Positions 22,571 through 31,568 of a DNA stretch of 43,722 bases are shown piece by piece (the first letter of the stretch is position 1; each line of letters starts with the position of its first letter). This DNA comes from Chloroflexota bacterium (GTDB taxonomy: Bacteria; Chloroflexota; Limnocylindria; QHBO01). Made by a program: the position numbers and the translations under genes. The stretch is from the NCBI GenBank assembly GCA_013816405.1, contig JACDEL010000016.1:1-43722 (forward strand). Direction: 5' to 3'. The notes beneath the pieces were generated by a model. The model searched no databases. It was not told the DNA's origin and saw nothing but the letters and a program-made list of their open reading frames with translations.

Positions 22571-23776
22571 CTAGGTCGGATTGAGCTCGGATCGCAGCGC
22601 ATGCGGGGTCTGCTGCTCTGACAGCAGCCGGTTGAAGCCACGGGTCTGGCCATGCACCTCCAGCCATTCCAAGACAAGGCGCCGGCCCTCGATATGCGCG
22701 AACGGCTGGGTGCGCAGGACGGGATCTCGCAGCCGGGAGATCGTCTCATCCAGGCGCTCATCGCTGACCAGCCCCACGTCCGCGAGGTAGGAACGCACCT
22801 CGTCGACCGGCTCGCCATCGCGGTGCAGGGCCACCGCCGCATTGCCCAGGGCGGGGGCCAGCAGGCGCCGGGCGCGCTGCACCATTAGCCCCGATGCGAC
22901 GTCCAGCCGTCGGTCGACGGAGCGAGCCAGCCGCTGCAGCTCTGAGCCCAGCTCGTCGTCGCTCATCACGACCTCGCGGCCGATCCCGGCCATCCCCTCG
23001 CTGACCAGCCCCTGCGGAGAGAGCGTCGTGGACAGGCTGAGCTCCTCGTGCCCGACCGAGGCCAGGAGGTCGTCCTTGACCGACGCCTCGGCGTGGTGCC
23101 CCGGATAGCCCTCGTGAGCGACGAGCTCCGCGAGCGTTCCGAACGTCAGCGGCCGGTCGATGTTGATGCGGACGACGGAGCGGCCTGCGCCTAGAAATTG
23201 AGCGTCAATCGTCCACCCGACGTCACGCGCCGCTTCGATGCGCAGCGATTCGCGCTCGGGAAGCCAAAGCTGTGTGCGCGCCCTCGTGCGCAGCCGAGCC
23301 GAAAGCTCCGAGGCGAGGGCGATGATTCGCTCGGGTGGGACGCGACCGCGGGAGTCGTGGTCGGCGAGCCGCTCTCGCAGCGAGCCGCTGCCCCGAAGCG
23401 CGGAGTCGAGCATGCGGCGCGCCGTGTCGAAGGTCGCGTCGGGCTCGAGCTGGACCTCGATGTCGTACAGGTCCTCGACGAGGTCGACGTAACCGATCTC
23501 CTCTCCGCCGGCCAGGCGTGCCAGTGCTCCCATCGCCCCGACCTGGGCGATGAGCCAACTGACGCGGCGACGGCGGGTGGCCGTATCGGCGGGGAGCTCG
23601 GCGGCCATTCCCGCCAGCTGCATGGCTTCGTCGTGCAGCTCGGCAGCCGGCGTGAGGGGCTCGCCGTCGACCGCCTCCGACAGCTCGGCAGGGCCGTGGT
23701 ACGAGTCGACCAGCCGCGGCAGGTGTCGTCCCAGGCGCAGCCCCAGCAGCAGGTAGCGGAGCGCGATATCGTCCAC
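22571..23776 (-). CDS. DUF885-like zinc metallopeptidase
   Basis: I start at GTG 23776 (MDDIALRYLLLGLRLGRHLP) because TAGCAT lies seven bases upstream; the open frame extends further but without support. The 401-aa protein is soluble and mostly helical. It has the HExxPGHH-type motif LVAHEGYPGHHAEASVKDD, whose His and Glu would bind zinc, followed by LSPQGLVSEGMAGIGREVV with the third ligand Glu. These are the features of the DUF885 family of metallopeptidases. The substrate is unknown. It is divergent from rsgA. Confidence 0.75.
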   Translation of the reverse strand: MDDIALRYLLLGLRLGRHLPRLVDSYHGPAELSEAVDGEPLTPAAELHDEAMQLAGMAAELPADTATRRRRVSWLIAQVGAMGALARLAGGEEIGYVDLVEDLYDIEVQLEPDATFDTARRMLDSALRGSGSLRERLADHDSRGRVPPERIIALASELSARLRTRARTQLWLPERESLRIEAARDVGWTIDAQFLGAGRSVVRINIDRPLTFGTLAELVAHEGYPGHHAEASVKDDLLASVGHEELSLSTTLSPQGLVSEGMAGIGREVVMSDDELGSELQRLARSVDRRLDVASGLMVQRARRLLAPALGNAAVALHRDGEPVDEVRSYLADVGLVSDERLDETISRLRDPVLRTQPFAHIEGRRLVLEWLEVHGQTRGFNRLLSEQQTPHALRSELNPT

Positions 23777-23867
23777 GACCCAGATGCTAGCGTCGTTGAC
23801 AGGGTTCGCTGCCGTCGGTACCTTCGCGAGACACGCCAGCAGGCACGCAGACGAAAGGAGACGCCCG

Positions 23868-23992
23868 ATGACCACCGTTGCCGTTGCGCGCCCTCGCCTG
23901 CACAGGATCGCCTCGCGGCCCTGATCACGCGCTGGGAGCGCTCCACCGCCCACCTGCGACTCGATCGAGTGGAGAACAACCCGTGCCTCTGA
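23868..23992 (+). pseudogene. possible frameshifted small gene before rsgA
   Basis: ATG 23868 has an excellent site (AAAGGAG, seven bases upstream) but stops after 18 codons at 23922. A different frame continues QDRLAALITRWERSTAHLRL then DRVENNPCL and ends at TGA 23990, overlapping the rsgA start. A single indel in the GCGCGCCCTCGCC stretch would join them into one 41-42-aa protein. Either a frameshift or a short leader plus chance frame. Confidence 0.3.
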
Positions 23993-24942
23993 CGTCCCTG
24001 CCCACGCCTGTCCGTGCTGCGGCCGAAGCCGCCCTGACCGGAATCGTGCTGCGCGCACGCAGCGGCTTCTACACCGTCCGCCTCGACGACGGAACCCTGC
24101 TGGAATGCCGCCTGCGCGGGCGGGTCAAGCAGGAACGAGGGAACTCCGACCTTGTCGTCATCGGCGACCACGTGGCAGTCACGTCGCTCGCCGACGGCGA
24201 TTCGATGATCGAGTCCGTGGAACCGCGTCGAACGCGCTTCTCGCGCCGGCAGCCCGGTCCACGCGGCAGCTGGAAGGAGGACATGATCGTCGCCAACCTC
24301 GACCAGGTGCTGGTCGTCTTCGCCTGCGCCGATCCGATGCCGCACCTGCGCATGGTCGACCGCTTCCTGGTCGTGGCCGAGCACAACCAGGTCGAGGCGG
24401 TGCTCGTGGCCAACAAGGCCGACCTGGTCGGGCTATCCGCGGCTCGGGGCCTCTTCGCCGCCTACGAGGGGATTGGCTACCCAGTCCACTACGTCTCAGC
24501 GCGCGAGGGGATCGGGGTCGAGGAGCTGGCCGATCGGCTGGTCGGTCGCGTCAGTGTCGTCACCGGGCCATCCGGGGTCGGCAAGTCGACCCTCCTCAAC
24601 GCCATCCAGCCCGGCCTCCGGATCGAGACCGGCGCCGTGAGCGAGACGGTGCACAAGGGCCGCCATACCACGACCTCGGCCGAGCTCCACCCGCTGACCG
24701 CGCCAGGTGGGGGGTACGTCGCCGACACGCCCGGCCTCCGCGAGCTTGGCCTCTGGCAGGTCCCGCCCGAGGAGCTGGCTTGGTGCTTCCCTGAGATGCG
24801 GGACTACCTGGGTCAGTGCGCCTTCAATGACTGCCGTCACATCAGCGAGCCACGTTGCGCCGTGCTGGCCGCCGTCGAAGCCGGGCGGATCAGCGCGGCG
24901 CGTCACGACTCATACCGGCGCCTGCTCCTCAACGAGGACTAG
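23983..24942 (+). CDS. rsgA: ribosome small subunit-dependent GTPase RsgA
   Basis: GTG 23983 has GGAG eight bases upstream. The 319-aa product has an N-terminal OB domain (GIVLRARSGFYTVRLDDGT), then a circularly permuted GTPase: G4 VLVANKADLVG precedes G1 VVTGPSGVGKSTLLNAIQP and G3 ADTPGLRELG. The C-terminal zinc-binding segment is QCAFNDCRHISEPRCAVLAA. This order is diagnostic for RsgA (YjeQ), which checks late 30S subunit assembly. It precedes an MBL hydrolase by 27 bases. Confidence 0.95.
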   Translation: MPLTSLPTPVRAAAEAALTGIVLRARSGFYTVRLDDGTLLECRLRGRVKQERGNSDLVVIGDHVAVTSLADGDSMIESVEPRRTRFSRRQPGPRGSWKEDMIVANLDQVLVVFACADPMPHLRMVDRFLVVAEHNQVEAVLVANKADLVGLSAARGLFAAYEGIGYPVHYVSAREGIGVEELADRLVGRVSVVTGPSGVGKSTLLNAIQPGLRIETGAVSETVHKGRHTTTSAELHPLTAPGGGYVADTPGLRELGLWQVPPEELAWCFPEMRDYLGQCAFNDCRHISEPRCAVLAAVEAGRISAARHDSYRRLLLNED

Positions 24943-24955
24943 GCCAGGGCGGCCC

Positions 24956-24961
24956 TATGAT
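24956..24961 (+). promoter_or_regulatory. -10 box of the MBL hydrolase gene
   Basis: TATGAT lies eight bases before ATG 24970 in the short gap after rsgA, suggesting the hydrolase can be transcribed on its own. Confidence 0.35.
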
Positions 24962-24969
24962 GGCCGCCC

Positions 24970-25671
24970 ATGGAGATCGCGCCGGGCGTCCACGCCGTCA
25001 GGCTGTTGAACGTCTACGCATTCCTCGTCGACGAGCCGCAGCTGACCCTGATCGACGCCGGCCTGATTGGCTCGGCGGGCCGGGTACAGCGGCAGGTCGA
25101 GCGGATCGGACGTTCGCTGGACGACCTAGCTCGCATCATCTGCACGCACGCCCATCCCGACCACATCGGCGGCGTTCGAGAGCTGGCCGGCGAGCGAGAG
25201 GTCGAGGTGCTGATGCACCCCGCCGACCTGGATGGGCTGAGCGTCGGGCTGCGTGACGTAGTCGCGAACCGCAACCGCGGACAGCTGATCGCCTACTTCA
25301 CGAGGCACCCGGGCGAGGCGACACCGATCGAAGATGGCCAGGTGCTGCCGATCCTCGGAGGGCTGCGGGTGGTGCATACGCCCGGCCACACGCCGGGGAG
25401 CATCTGCCTGTACGCAAAGCGCCACAAGCTCCTGTTCGTGGGCGACACCCTGCAGGTGATCCGGGGGAAGGTCACCTTCGCCAGCCGTGTCTTCAGCGAG
25501 GACCTCGCGCTGGCTCGCGCCAGCGTCGCTCGCATGGCGGAGCTGGACGTCGAGACGATCGCCTTCAGCCACTATCCGCCGTTGCGCGATGGGGCGAACG
25601 AGGTGCTTCGCGGGCTCGCAGACCGGGCAACGGCCATGTCCGAGAGCAGGCGGCGAGCCGCAAGCCTCTAG
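24970..25671 (+). CDS. metallo-beta-lactamase-fold hydrolase
   Basis: The 233-aa protein has the MBL metal motif CTHAHPDHIGG (His 60, 62, Asp 64, His 65), a second ligand in VVHTPGHTPGSICLY, and the bridging Asp in KLLFVGDTLQV. Such enzymes hydrolyse thioesters, lactones or phosphodiesters, glyoxalase II being the best-known relative. With an acyl-ligase next in line, a thioesterase-like role is possible but unproven. Confidence 0.88.
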   Translation: MEIAPGVHAVRLLNVYAFLVDEPQLTLIDAGLIGSAGRVQRQVERIGRSLDDLARIICTHAHPDHIGGVRELAGEREVEVLMHPADLDGLSVGLRDVVANRNRGQLIAYFTRHPGEATPIEDGQVLPILGGLRVVHTPGHTPGSICLYAKRHKLLFVGDTLQVIRGKVTFASRVFSEDLALARASVARMAELDVETIAFSHYPPLRDGANEVLRGLADRATAMSESRRRAASL

Positions 25672-25718
25672 CCACCGCGAGGCGCCGGTCGTAAGGTAGG
25701 CGGCGAGGGAGAGGTTCC

Positions 25719-28307
25719 ATCGCCACGCTCACGCCGATCGCACCCGCCACGCCCGAGCCAAGCCCGCCAACCGCGGGCCTCGCCGCCGGCGCGGCGCCCA
25801 GTGCACCCACTCTCATCGGCCTGCTGCGCGATGCCGGACGGAACTACGCGGATCGCCCGGCCCTCCTCATCAAGCCAGGCTTTCGCACGCGCGTCTGGAC
25901 GTATCGGGACCTTGTCGACCTCGCGCCGCGCGTGGCGCGCGTGCTGACCGACCTGGGGCTGGAGCGGGGTGACCGGGTCCTGATCTGGGGAGTCAACCGG
26001 CCGGAATGGTCGCTCGGCTTCTTCGGGGCGCTCTTCGCGGGACTGGTGCTGGTGCCGCTCGACGTCCGCAGCCAGCCGGAATTCGTCGCCAAGGTTGCGC
26101 AGCGTACTCGCGCCAGGCTGGTCCTGGCCTCGATCCAGACCGCGCCATTGGCCGGAGGCCTGGACCTGCCGATGGTCCTCATCGAGTCGCTCCCGGACCG
26201 TGCTCGCAACGCCACGCCGCTGCCGACGCCCGAGCTTGCCGCGAGCGACCTTGCCGAGGTGGTCTTCACCTCTGGCACCACCGGTGAGCCGAAGGGGGCC
26301 ATGCTGACGCACGGCAACCTTGTCGCCAACGCAACCGCCCTGCGCGCGGTCTTCCCGTTCAAGCCGGACGAGCGACTCCTTTCGATCCTGCCCCTCTCGC
26401 ACATGTTCGAGCAGACCTGCGGGCTGATCGCGCCGTTCCTGGTCGGAGCGTCGATCGTCTATCCCGTCAGTCGCCAGCCGGCGGTGCTGATCCGCACCTT
26501 CCGCGAGTTCCGGGTGACAATGCTGCTGATCGTGCCAGCGGGCCTCAAGCTGCTGGACTCGGCCATCCAGCGCAAGGTCGATGCGTCCGGCAGGCACGAC
26601 ACCTTCGAGCGGCTGCACCGCATCGCCCGCCGCCTGCCGCGATTCGCGAAGCGGCTCCTGTTCCGTCCAGTCATCGGGCAGTTCGGTGGGCGCTTCCGGA
26701 CCCTGGCGATCGGGGCGGCGGCACTCGAGGAGGATCTCGCCCAGCGCTGGACCGACATGGGCTTCGACGTCCTGCAGGGCTACGGCGCCACCGAGCTGTC
26801 TCCGGCCGTCGCCTTCACGCGGCCCTCGCGCAATCGAAGCGGGACGGTCGGCGAGGCGGTGCCCGGGGTCGAGATCCGGATCGCGGCGGACGGCGAGATC
26901 CAGGTCCGCGGCCCGAACGTCTTCGCCGGGTACTGGGAGGACCCCGACGCGACGAAGGCGGTGCTCGACGGGGAGGGCTTCTACCACACGGGAGACATCG
27001 GCATGCTCGACGGCGAGGGCTTCCTGACGCTGCGCGGCAGGAAGAAGGACATGCTGGCCATGCCCGACGGGACCAAGGTCTACCCCGAGGACATCGAGGC
27101 CGTGCTGGCGCGTGACCCGCGCCTGCGCGACGCGACCGTTGTCGGCTGGCAGCCTCCCCGCGGCGAGCTGCGGGTCCAGGCCGTGCTCCTTCTCGACGAT
27201 CCGGTCGTGGCGGATGCCGTGGTCCGCGATGCCAACGCACAGCTCGGCGCCCACCAGCAGATCCGCGGATTCACCATCTGGCCTGATGAGGACCTTCCCC
27301 GAACCCACACCCTGAAGGTCAAGAAGCGGCTCGTGCTCGATCGCCTGGCGGAGCTCGAGAGCGGCGCGACGACGACCCACAGCGCAACCGGGCCCGCGGC
27401 GCCTCCGGTTTCAAGCCTCGAGGGCCTCGTGGCATCGGTTGCGAGCGTGCCGCTCGCGTCGGTCCAGCCAGACTCCCGCCTGTCGAGCGACCTCAACATG
27501 GACTCCCTGGCGCGAATCGAGCTGCTGAGCGTCATCGAAGAGGAGCTGGGCACCTTCGTCGATGACGGCGACCTCGATCCCGACACGAGCGTGCAGCAGC
27601 TGTCCAGCCTTATCGACGCTGCAAAGGACCAGAAACACGAGAGCGGCATCTTCGGCTGGCCGCTGAGCCCCATCGCTCGGGCCGCCGGGATCTTGATCCA
27701 GACCCTGATCCTCGTTCCGCTCTTCTTCAGCCTGTATCGGGTCCGCGTTACTGGCCTCGAGCGACTCCGCGGCTTGAAGGGACCGGCCCTCTTCACCCCG
27801 AACCACTGCCTCCACAACGACGTGGGGATCATCCTCACCCGCATCCCGCTTGCCTGGCGCTGGCACCTGTCGGTCGCCGCCGCGGCCGACGACATCTTCG
27901 GCAACCCGGTGCGGGGCTTCGGGTCGGCGCTCATCGGCAATGCGTTCCCGTTGGCACGGGAGGGGGCGGTGCGACGTTCCCTCGAGCTGCTCGGCGCCAG
28001 ACTCGACCGCGGCTTCTCGATCCTGATCTTTCCGGAGGGGAAGCTGACCGTCGGCGGCCCCACCCAGCCCTTCAAGTCGGGGACCGGCCTGGTCGCCGTC
28101 GAGGGGGCCACCCCGGTGGTGCCGATGAAGCTGAAGGTGACCCGCATGTCGCGCCTCGACGCCCGCCGCGAGCCCGCTTTTGCGGGCGAGCGCTTGCCCT
28201 GGCGGGGAGAGGTCGAGCTCGTCTTTGGCGATCCCATCCAGTTCGCCTGGGACACTGACCACCTGGCAGCCACGCAGCAGCTGGAGGCCGCCGTTGCCGC
28301 GCTCTGA
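25719..28307 (+). CDS. acyl-AMP ligase - acyl carrier - acyltransferase fusion
   Basis: One open frame encodes three domains. AMP-forming ligase: VVFTSGTTGEPKGAMLTHGN (about residue 183), GYGATELSPAV, FYHTGDIGMLDGEGFLTLRG. Carrier: SSDLNMDSLARIELLSVIEE (about 590), whose Ser would take phosphopantetheine. PlsC-type acyltransferase: HX4D box NHCLHND (about 695) and FPEGK (about 770). It probably activates a fatty acid, loads it on its own carrier and transfers it to an acceptor lipid. No ATG, GTG or TTG opens the frame before the ligase N-terminus. The best candidate is ATC 25719, four bases after GGGAGAGG; GTG 25932 would cut off a needed strand. An indel or mutated ATG is possible. Confidence 0.85.
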   Translation: MATLTPIAPATPEPSPPTAGLAAGAAPSAPTLIGLLRDAGRNYADRPALLIKPGFRTRVWTYRDLVDLAPRVARVLTDLGLERGDRVLIWGVNRPEWSLGFFGALFAGLVLVPLDVRSQPEFVAKVAQRTRARLVLASIQTAPLAGGLDLPMVLIESLPDRARNATPLPTPELAASDLAEVVFTSGTTGEPKGAMLTHGNLVANATALRAVFPFKPDERLLSILPLSHMFEQTCGLIAPFLVGASIVYPVSRQPAVLIRTFREFRVTMLLIVPAGLKLLDSAIQRKVDASGRHDTFERLHRIARRLPRFAKRLLFRPVIGQFGGRFRTLAIGAAALEEDLAQRWTDMGFDVLQGYGATELSPAVAFTRPSRNRSGTVGEAVPGVEIRIAADGEIQVRGPNVFAGYWEDPDATKAVLDGEGFYHTGDIGMLDGEGFLTLRGRKKDMLAMPDGTKVYPEDIEAVLARDPRLRDATVVGWQPPRGELRVQAVLLLDDPVVADAVVRDANAQLGAHQQIRGFTIWPDEDLPRTHTLKVKKRLVLDRLAELESGATTTHSATGPAAPPVSSLEGLVASVASVPLASVQPDSRLSSDLNMDSLARIELLSVIEEELGTFVDDGDLDPDTSVQQLSSLIDAAKDQKHESGIFGWPLSPIARAAGILIQTLILVPLFFSLYRVRVTGLERLRGLKGPALFTPNHCLHNDVGIILTRIPLAWRWHLSVAAAADDIFGNPVRGFGSALIGNAFPLAREGAVRRSLELLGARLDRGFSILIFPEGKLTVGGPTQPFKSGTGLVAVEGATPVVPMKLKVTRMSRLDARREPAFAGERLPWRGEVELVFGDPIQFAWDTDHLAATQQLEAAVAAL

Positions 28308-28335
28308 CGCGCCCTCCGCGCTGTCCTGACTGGAG

Positions 28336-29136
28336 ATGCTTCCCGTGCTGGCCCGATTCGGGCCATTCACCATCGAGACGCACGATTTCTTCACGATCAT
28401 CGGCCTGCTGGCCGGGTTCGGGCTCTATTACCGCGCGCTGCGACGCGACGGGATCCTGGGCGCGCCGATCGCCCTGATCAGCGTGGCCGCGATCCTCGGC
28501 GGCGCCCTGGGTGCGCGGCTCATCACGTCATGGGAGGTCCTCGGCGACGTCCAGACCGCGGGGCTGCCCCTGACCTACGTCCTGACCCACGGTCCCAGGA
28601 GCATCATCGGTGGCCTGGCCGGCGGCTACCTGGCCATCGTCCTGAGCAAGCGAGCTCTCGGATACACGCTGTCGACGGGCGACTACTACGCCGCTGCGAT
28701 TCCGCTGGCGCTGGCCATCGGACGGGTCGGCTGCTTCCTCTCCGAGCTGCCGCTCGGGACGCCGACCAGCCTGCCATGGGGCATGACCGTGTCGCCGGAG
28801 TCAGCGGCCGCATTCCTCCGCTGCCCAGGCTGCGGTGGACCGATGCACCCCAGCATGCTTTATGAGATCGGCTTCCACGTCGGCGCATTCGCGCTGATCG
28901 CGACGCGCAGCCCCCTCTTTCCCGTTCGCGGCGACACGCTCAAGGCCTATCTATTGGCCTACGGCGTCTTTCGCTTCGGGATCGAGTTCATTCGCGGCAA
29001 CGAGGTCCAGTGGCTTGGCCTGACCGGCCCGCAACTGGTGCTGATCCCGCTGGTTGCGTGGCTCGCGCTTCACTTCGTTCGCCAATTGCGCAACGGTGTC
29101 TACCGTATGCCGCTGCCCCAGCCCGCAATTGCGTAG
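28336..29136 (+). CDS. lgt: prolipoprotein diacylglyceryl transferase
   Basis: The 266-aa protein has about seven membrane segments and the Lgt hallmarks: GPFTIETHDFFTIIGLLAGF, GPRSIIGGLAGGYLA, and the signature AIGRVGCFLSELPLG with its essential Arg, then HPSMLYEIGFHVGAF. It attaches diacylglycerol to lipobox cysteines, as needed by the several lipoproteins in this window. A CPGCG insertion before HPSMLYE adds a CxxC pair not typical of E. coli Lgt. It lies 28 bases after the ligase/acyltransferase fusion and nine before a membrane protein. Confidence 0.92.
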   Translation: MLPVLARFGPFTIETHDFFTIIGLLAGFGLYYRALRRDGILGAPIALISVAAILGGALGARLITSWEVLGDVQTAGLPLTYVLTHGPRSIIGGLAGGYLAIVLSKRALGYTLSTGDYYAAAIPLALAIGRVGCFLSELPLGTPTSLPWGMTVSPESAAAFLRCPGCGGPMHPSMLYEIGFHVGAFALIATRSPLFPVRGDTLKAYLLAYGVFRFGIEFIRGNEVQWLGLTGPQLVLIPLVAWLALHFVRQLRNGVYRMPLPQPAIA

Positions 29137-29145
29137 GAGGGACCG

Positions 29146-30015
29146 ATGGATCCGGCAATCAAGCGCTACCTGGACGAACACGGCGCCACGTACAGCCGCG
29201 AGGCCCTGCGGCAGAGCCTCGTCGATGCCGGCCACGATTCCGATGCGGTGGACGCGGCCATTGCCGAGTGGGAGGCCCAGCGCACCGGGACGAATGTGGA
29301 TCCAGAGAAGAGACGGACCTTCGGCCGATGGGCCATCGGCCTGCACGTTGCCGCCCTGGTGGCCGTCTTCCTCCTGCTTGTTGTCCTGAAGGGATCCACC
29401 GCCATCGGCCTTGCGCTCCTGGGTTGCGCCGCCCTGGGCGTCGCCATGCTCATCGGCTGGGCGATCTCTACGCTGGTCGGTCGCGCTCTGCTGCCGCGGG
29501 CAGGGGTAATCGTGGCACTCGTCGTCCCGGCCATCTCAGCCTTCCTCTTGGCCGGCACCTGTTTCGCGCTGCTGAACACCTCCGTGAGCACGCCTCCCCG
29601 CCCGGGGTCGGTCCAACTCGAAATCCTCGCTCCGCGAGCGTTCGAGGGATCTGGCGCCGCATCCTGCTACGTCGGCGGCGGGAGCGTGGGGGTACAGGTC
29701 AATTCAGGGCCGCTCGGTACGCTCGGGGGAAAACCCCTCAGCGTTTCCCTGAGCTGGTACGGCGACGATCCCAACAACCCGGCTCCCGCTTCGGGCACGA
29801 GCCTGTCCGTGTTCCTGGACGCGACTGGAGAAGGCGAAGCAGGGCCAACGTCCTTTAGCGTGATCTTCAGCACCAAATTGGTCGTCGACGCGGCACCGGA
29901 CGGACTGACCGGGACGATCGGGTTCGAGGGGCTGGCCTCGGAGCCTAGCGGGGCGCCGGGCCAGCCGACGACGCCCGAGGTCATATCCGGATCCGTCAAC
30001 TGGAACTGCGAATGA
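29146..30015 (+). CDS. membrane protein with extracytoplasmic C-terminal domain
   Basis: AGGAGGG closely precedes the ATG. An N-terminal helical part resembling a short UBA/CUE-like bundle (KRYLDEHGATYSREALRQSL) is followed by three membrane segments (about 64-82, 85-109, 117-142) and a 140-residue beta-rich domain ending GSVNWNCE. Cys 174 and the penultimate Cys could form a disulfide outside. Family not recognised. Its stop overlaps the start of the radical SAM gene by four bases, so the two are translationally coupled. Confidence 0.7.
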   Translation: MDPAIKRYLDEHGATYSREALRQSLVDAGHDSDAVDAAIAEWEAQRTGTNVDPEKRRTFGRWAIGLHVAALVAVFLLLVVLKGSTAIGLALLGCAALGVAMLIGWAISTLVGRALLPRAGVIVALVVPAISAFLLAGTCFALLNTSVSTPPRPGSVQLEILAPRAFEGSGAASCYVGGGSVGVQVNSGPLGTLGGKPLSVSLSWYGDDPNNPAPASGTSLSVFLDATGEGEAGPTSFSVIFSTKLVVDAAPDGLTGTIGFEGLASEPSGAPGQPTTPEVISGSVNWNCE

Positions 30016-31568
30016 CGACCGCGCTGCCGCTGCGCGCCTACACACCGCTGCGGATGGTGCTGACCGTCTGCGGTCATTGCTTCACCGAGGATCCCGACCG
30101 CGAGGTCGACTACGCGATGGACATTCTGCAGGGCAACCTCGTCGCCCAAGACGGATCCGTCTACCTGCGACGGCATTGCCGGAGAGGTCATGGCGAGGTC
30201 GTGAGCCTGTACGACGAGGACCATGGCCTGTGGGAGTACCTCCAGCAGTGGCGCGTGCCGACCCGCGAGATCATCCCCGACACGCCTGACAACGTGATGC
30301 CGATCCCGATGGGCTACGCCAACGGGCTCGGCCGCCTCCAGACGCAGCACTCCTGCATCCTCCTGCTCGACGTCACGGAGCACTGCAACCTCAACTGTCC
30401 GACATGCTTCGCCGCGTCGGGCACGAATGTGGGCCGGTACGCTCGCCTGCCGCACATCCTGCGGACCCTGGACGCCTCAATCGAGCGCGAGGGCGGCAAG
30501 ATCGACGTGCTGATGCTGTCCGGGGGCGAGCCGACCGTGCACCCGGAGATCGTCGAGATCATCCAGGCCGCCGTGGAGCGCAACGTCACCCGGGTGCTCC
30601 TCAACACCAACGGGATTCGCATCACCAAGGACGACCGCTTCCTGGAGGCCATGCATAAGCTGCGCGATCGGGTCGAGGTCTACCTCCAGTTCGACGGCTT
30701 CGACCTCGAGACGCACCTTTTCCACCGTGGCGAGGATCTTCGCGCCATGAAGGCGGAGGCGATCAAGCGCCTGACCGATGCGCGGATCTTCACAACGCTC
30801 GCCATGGTGGTAGCCCAGGGCGTCAACGACCACGAGATCGGGGCGGTGGCGGACTTCGCCTTCGACACCGATTATGTGGCCGGCGTCGCCTACCAGCCGG
30901 TCTTCGGCTCCGGTCGGGCCAACCCGATCGATCCGATGCAGCGCATGACGACGACCGGCGTGCTCAAGCGCCTGGGTCCCCAAACCGGTGGTCGAGCCGA
31001 TGCCTCCGACTTCATCGCCCTGCCGTGCAGCCACCCGGACTGCTGTGCCATCACCTATTTCGTGAAGGAGGACAACGGTGTCCATCGGTCTATCCCGAAG
31101 CTTGTGGGCATCGAGCGTCTCAAGGACAACCTCTCCATCGTCGGCAATCGCATCGCAGCCGACGACCAGCTGTGGGACGCGCTGATCGGGATGATGAGCG
31201 AGACGACGACGATCAGCCGCCCCGAGCTGATCGATTACATCATCAACATCTGCGAGGCCTGCGACATCGGCGTTGGCGGGTTCATGAAGGACATCGGTCG
31301 TTACCTCGTGAAGGGCGAACGGGCGGCGGAGCTCGTGGCACTGCGCACCAAACGGCTCTCGGTCAAGTCGTTCATGGACGCCTGGACGATGAACATCGAG
31401 CGCCTGCAACAATGCTGCGTCCACGTCGGCTCGACCGATGGCGAGGACCCGGTGCGCATCCCGTTCTGCGCTCGTCAGCTCTTCGGCAACTTGCGGCGAC
31501 GCACCTCCGCCGGGCAGGTGCCTGCCCGCCAGCTTGTGGAGCTTGACCGGCTGATGGCTGGACCGTGA
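30012..31568 (+). CDS. radical SAM enzyme, tetraether-lipid-synthase (Tes)-like
   Basis: The 518-aa protein has an N-terminal metal-binding segment (Cys 20/23, Cys 56, His 60), then the radical SAM cluster motif CNLNCPTC (Cys 125, 129, 132), the SAM-binding LMLSGGEPTVHPEIVEII, and C-terminal cysteines in LPCSHPDCCAITYF, NICEACDIG, and QQCCVHVGSTDGEDPVRIPF followed by C. From memory, this architecture and the FMDAWTMNIERLQQCCVH-type ending resemble the MJ0619/Tes group, which couples lipid tails into membrane-spanning tetraethers; homologs occur in bacteria. Other uncharacterised members exist, so the subfamily call is moderate. Its neighbours are lipid and membrane genes. Confidence 0.8.
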   Translation: MTTALPLRAYTPLRMVLTVCGHCFTEDPDREVDYAMDILQGNLVAQDGSVYLRRHCRRGHGEVVSLYDEDHGLWEYLQQWRVPTREIIPDTPDNVMPIPMGYANGLGRLQTQHSCILLLDVTEHCNLNCPTCFAASGTNVGRYARLPHILRTLDASIEREGGKIDVLMLSGGEPTVHPEIVEIIQAAVERNVTRVLLNTNGIRITKDDRFLEAMHKLRDRVEVYLQFDGFDLETHLFHRGEDLRAMKAEAIKRLTDARIFTTLAMVVAQGVNDHEIGAVADFAFDTDYVAGVAYQPVFGSGRANPIDPMQRMTTTGVLKRLGPQTGGRADASDFIALPCSHPDCCAITYFVKEDNGVHRSIPKLVGIERLKDNLSIVGNRIAADDQLWDALIGMMSETTTISRPELIDYIINICEACDIGVGGFMKDIGRYLVKGERAAELVALRTKRLSVKSFMDAWTMNIERLQQCCVHVGSTDGEDPVRIPFCARQLFGNLRRRTSAGQVPARQLVELDRLMAGP

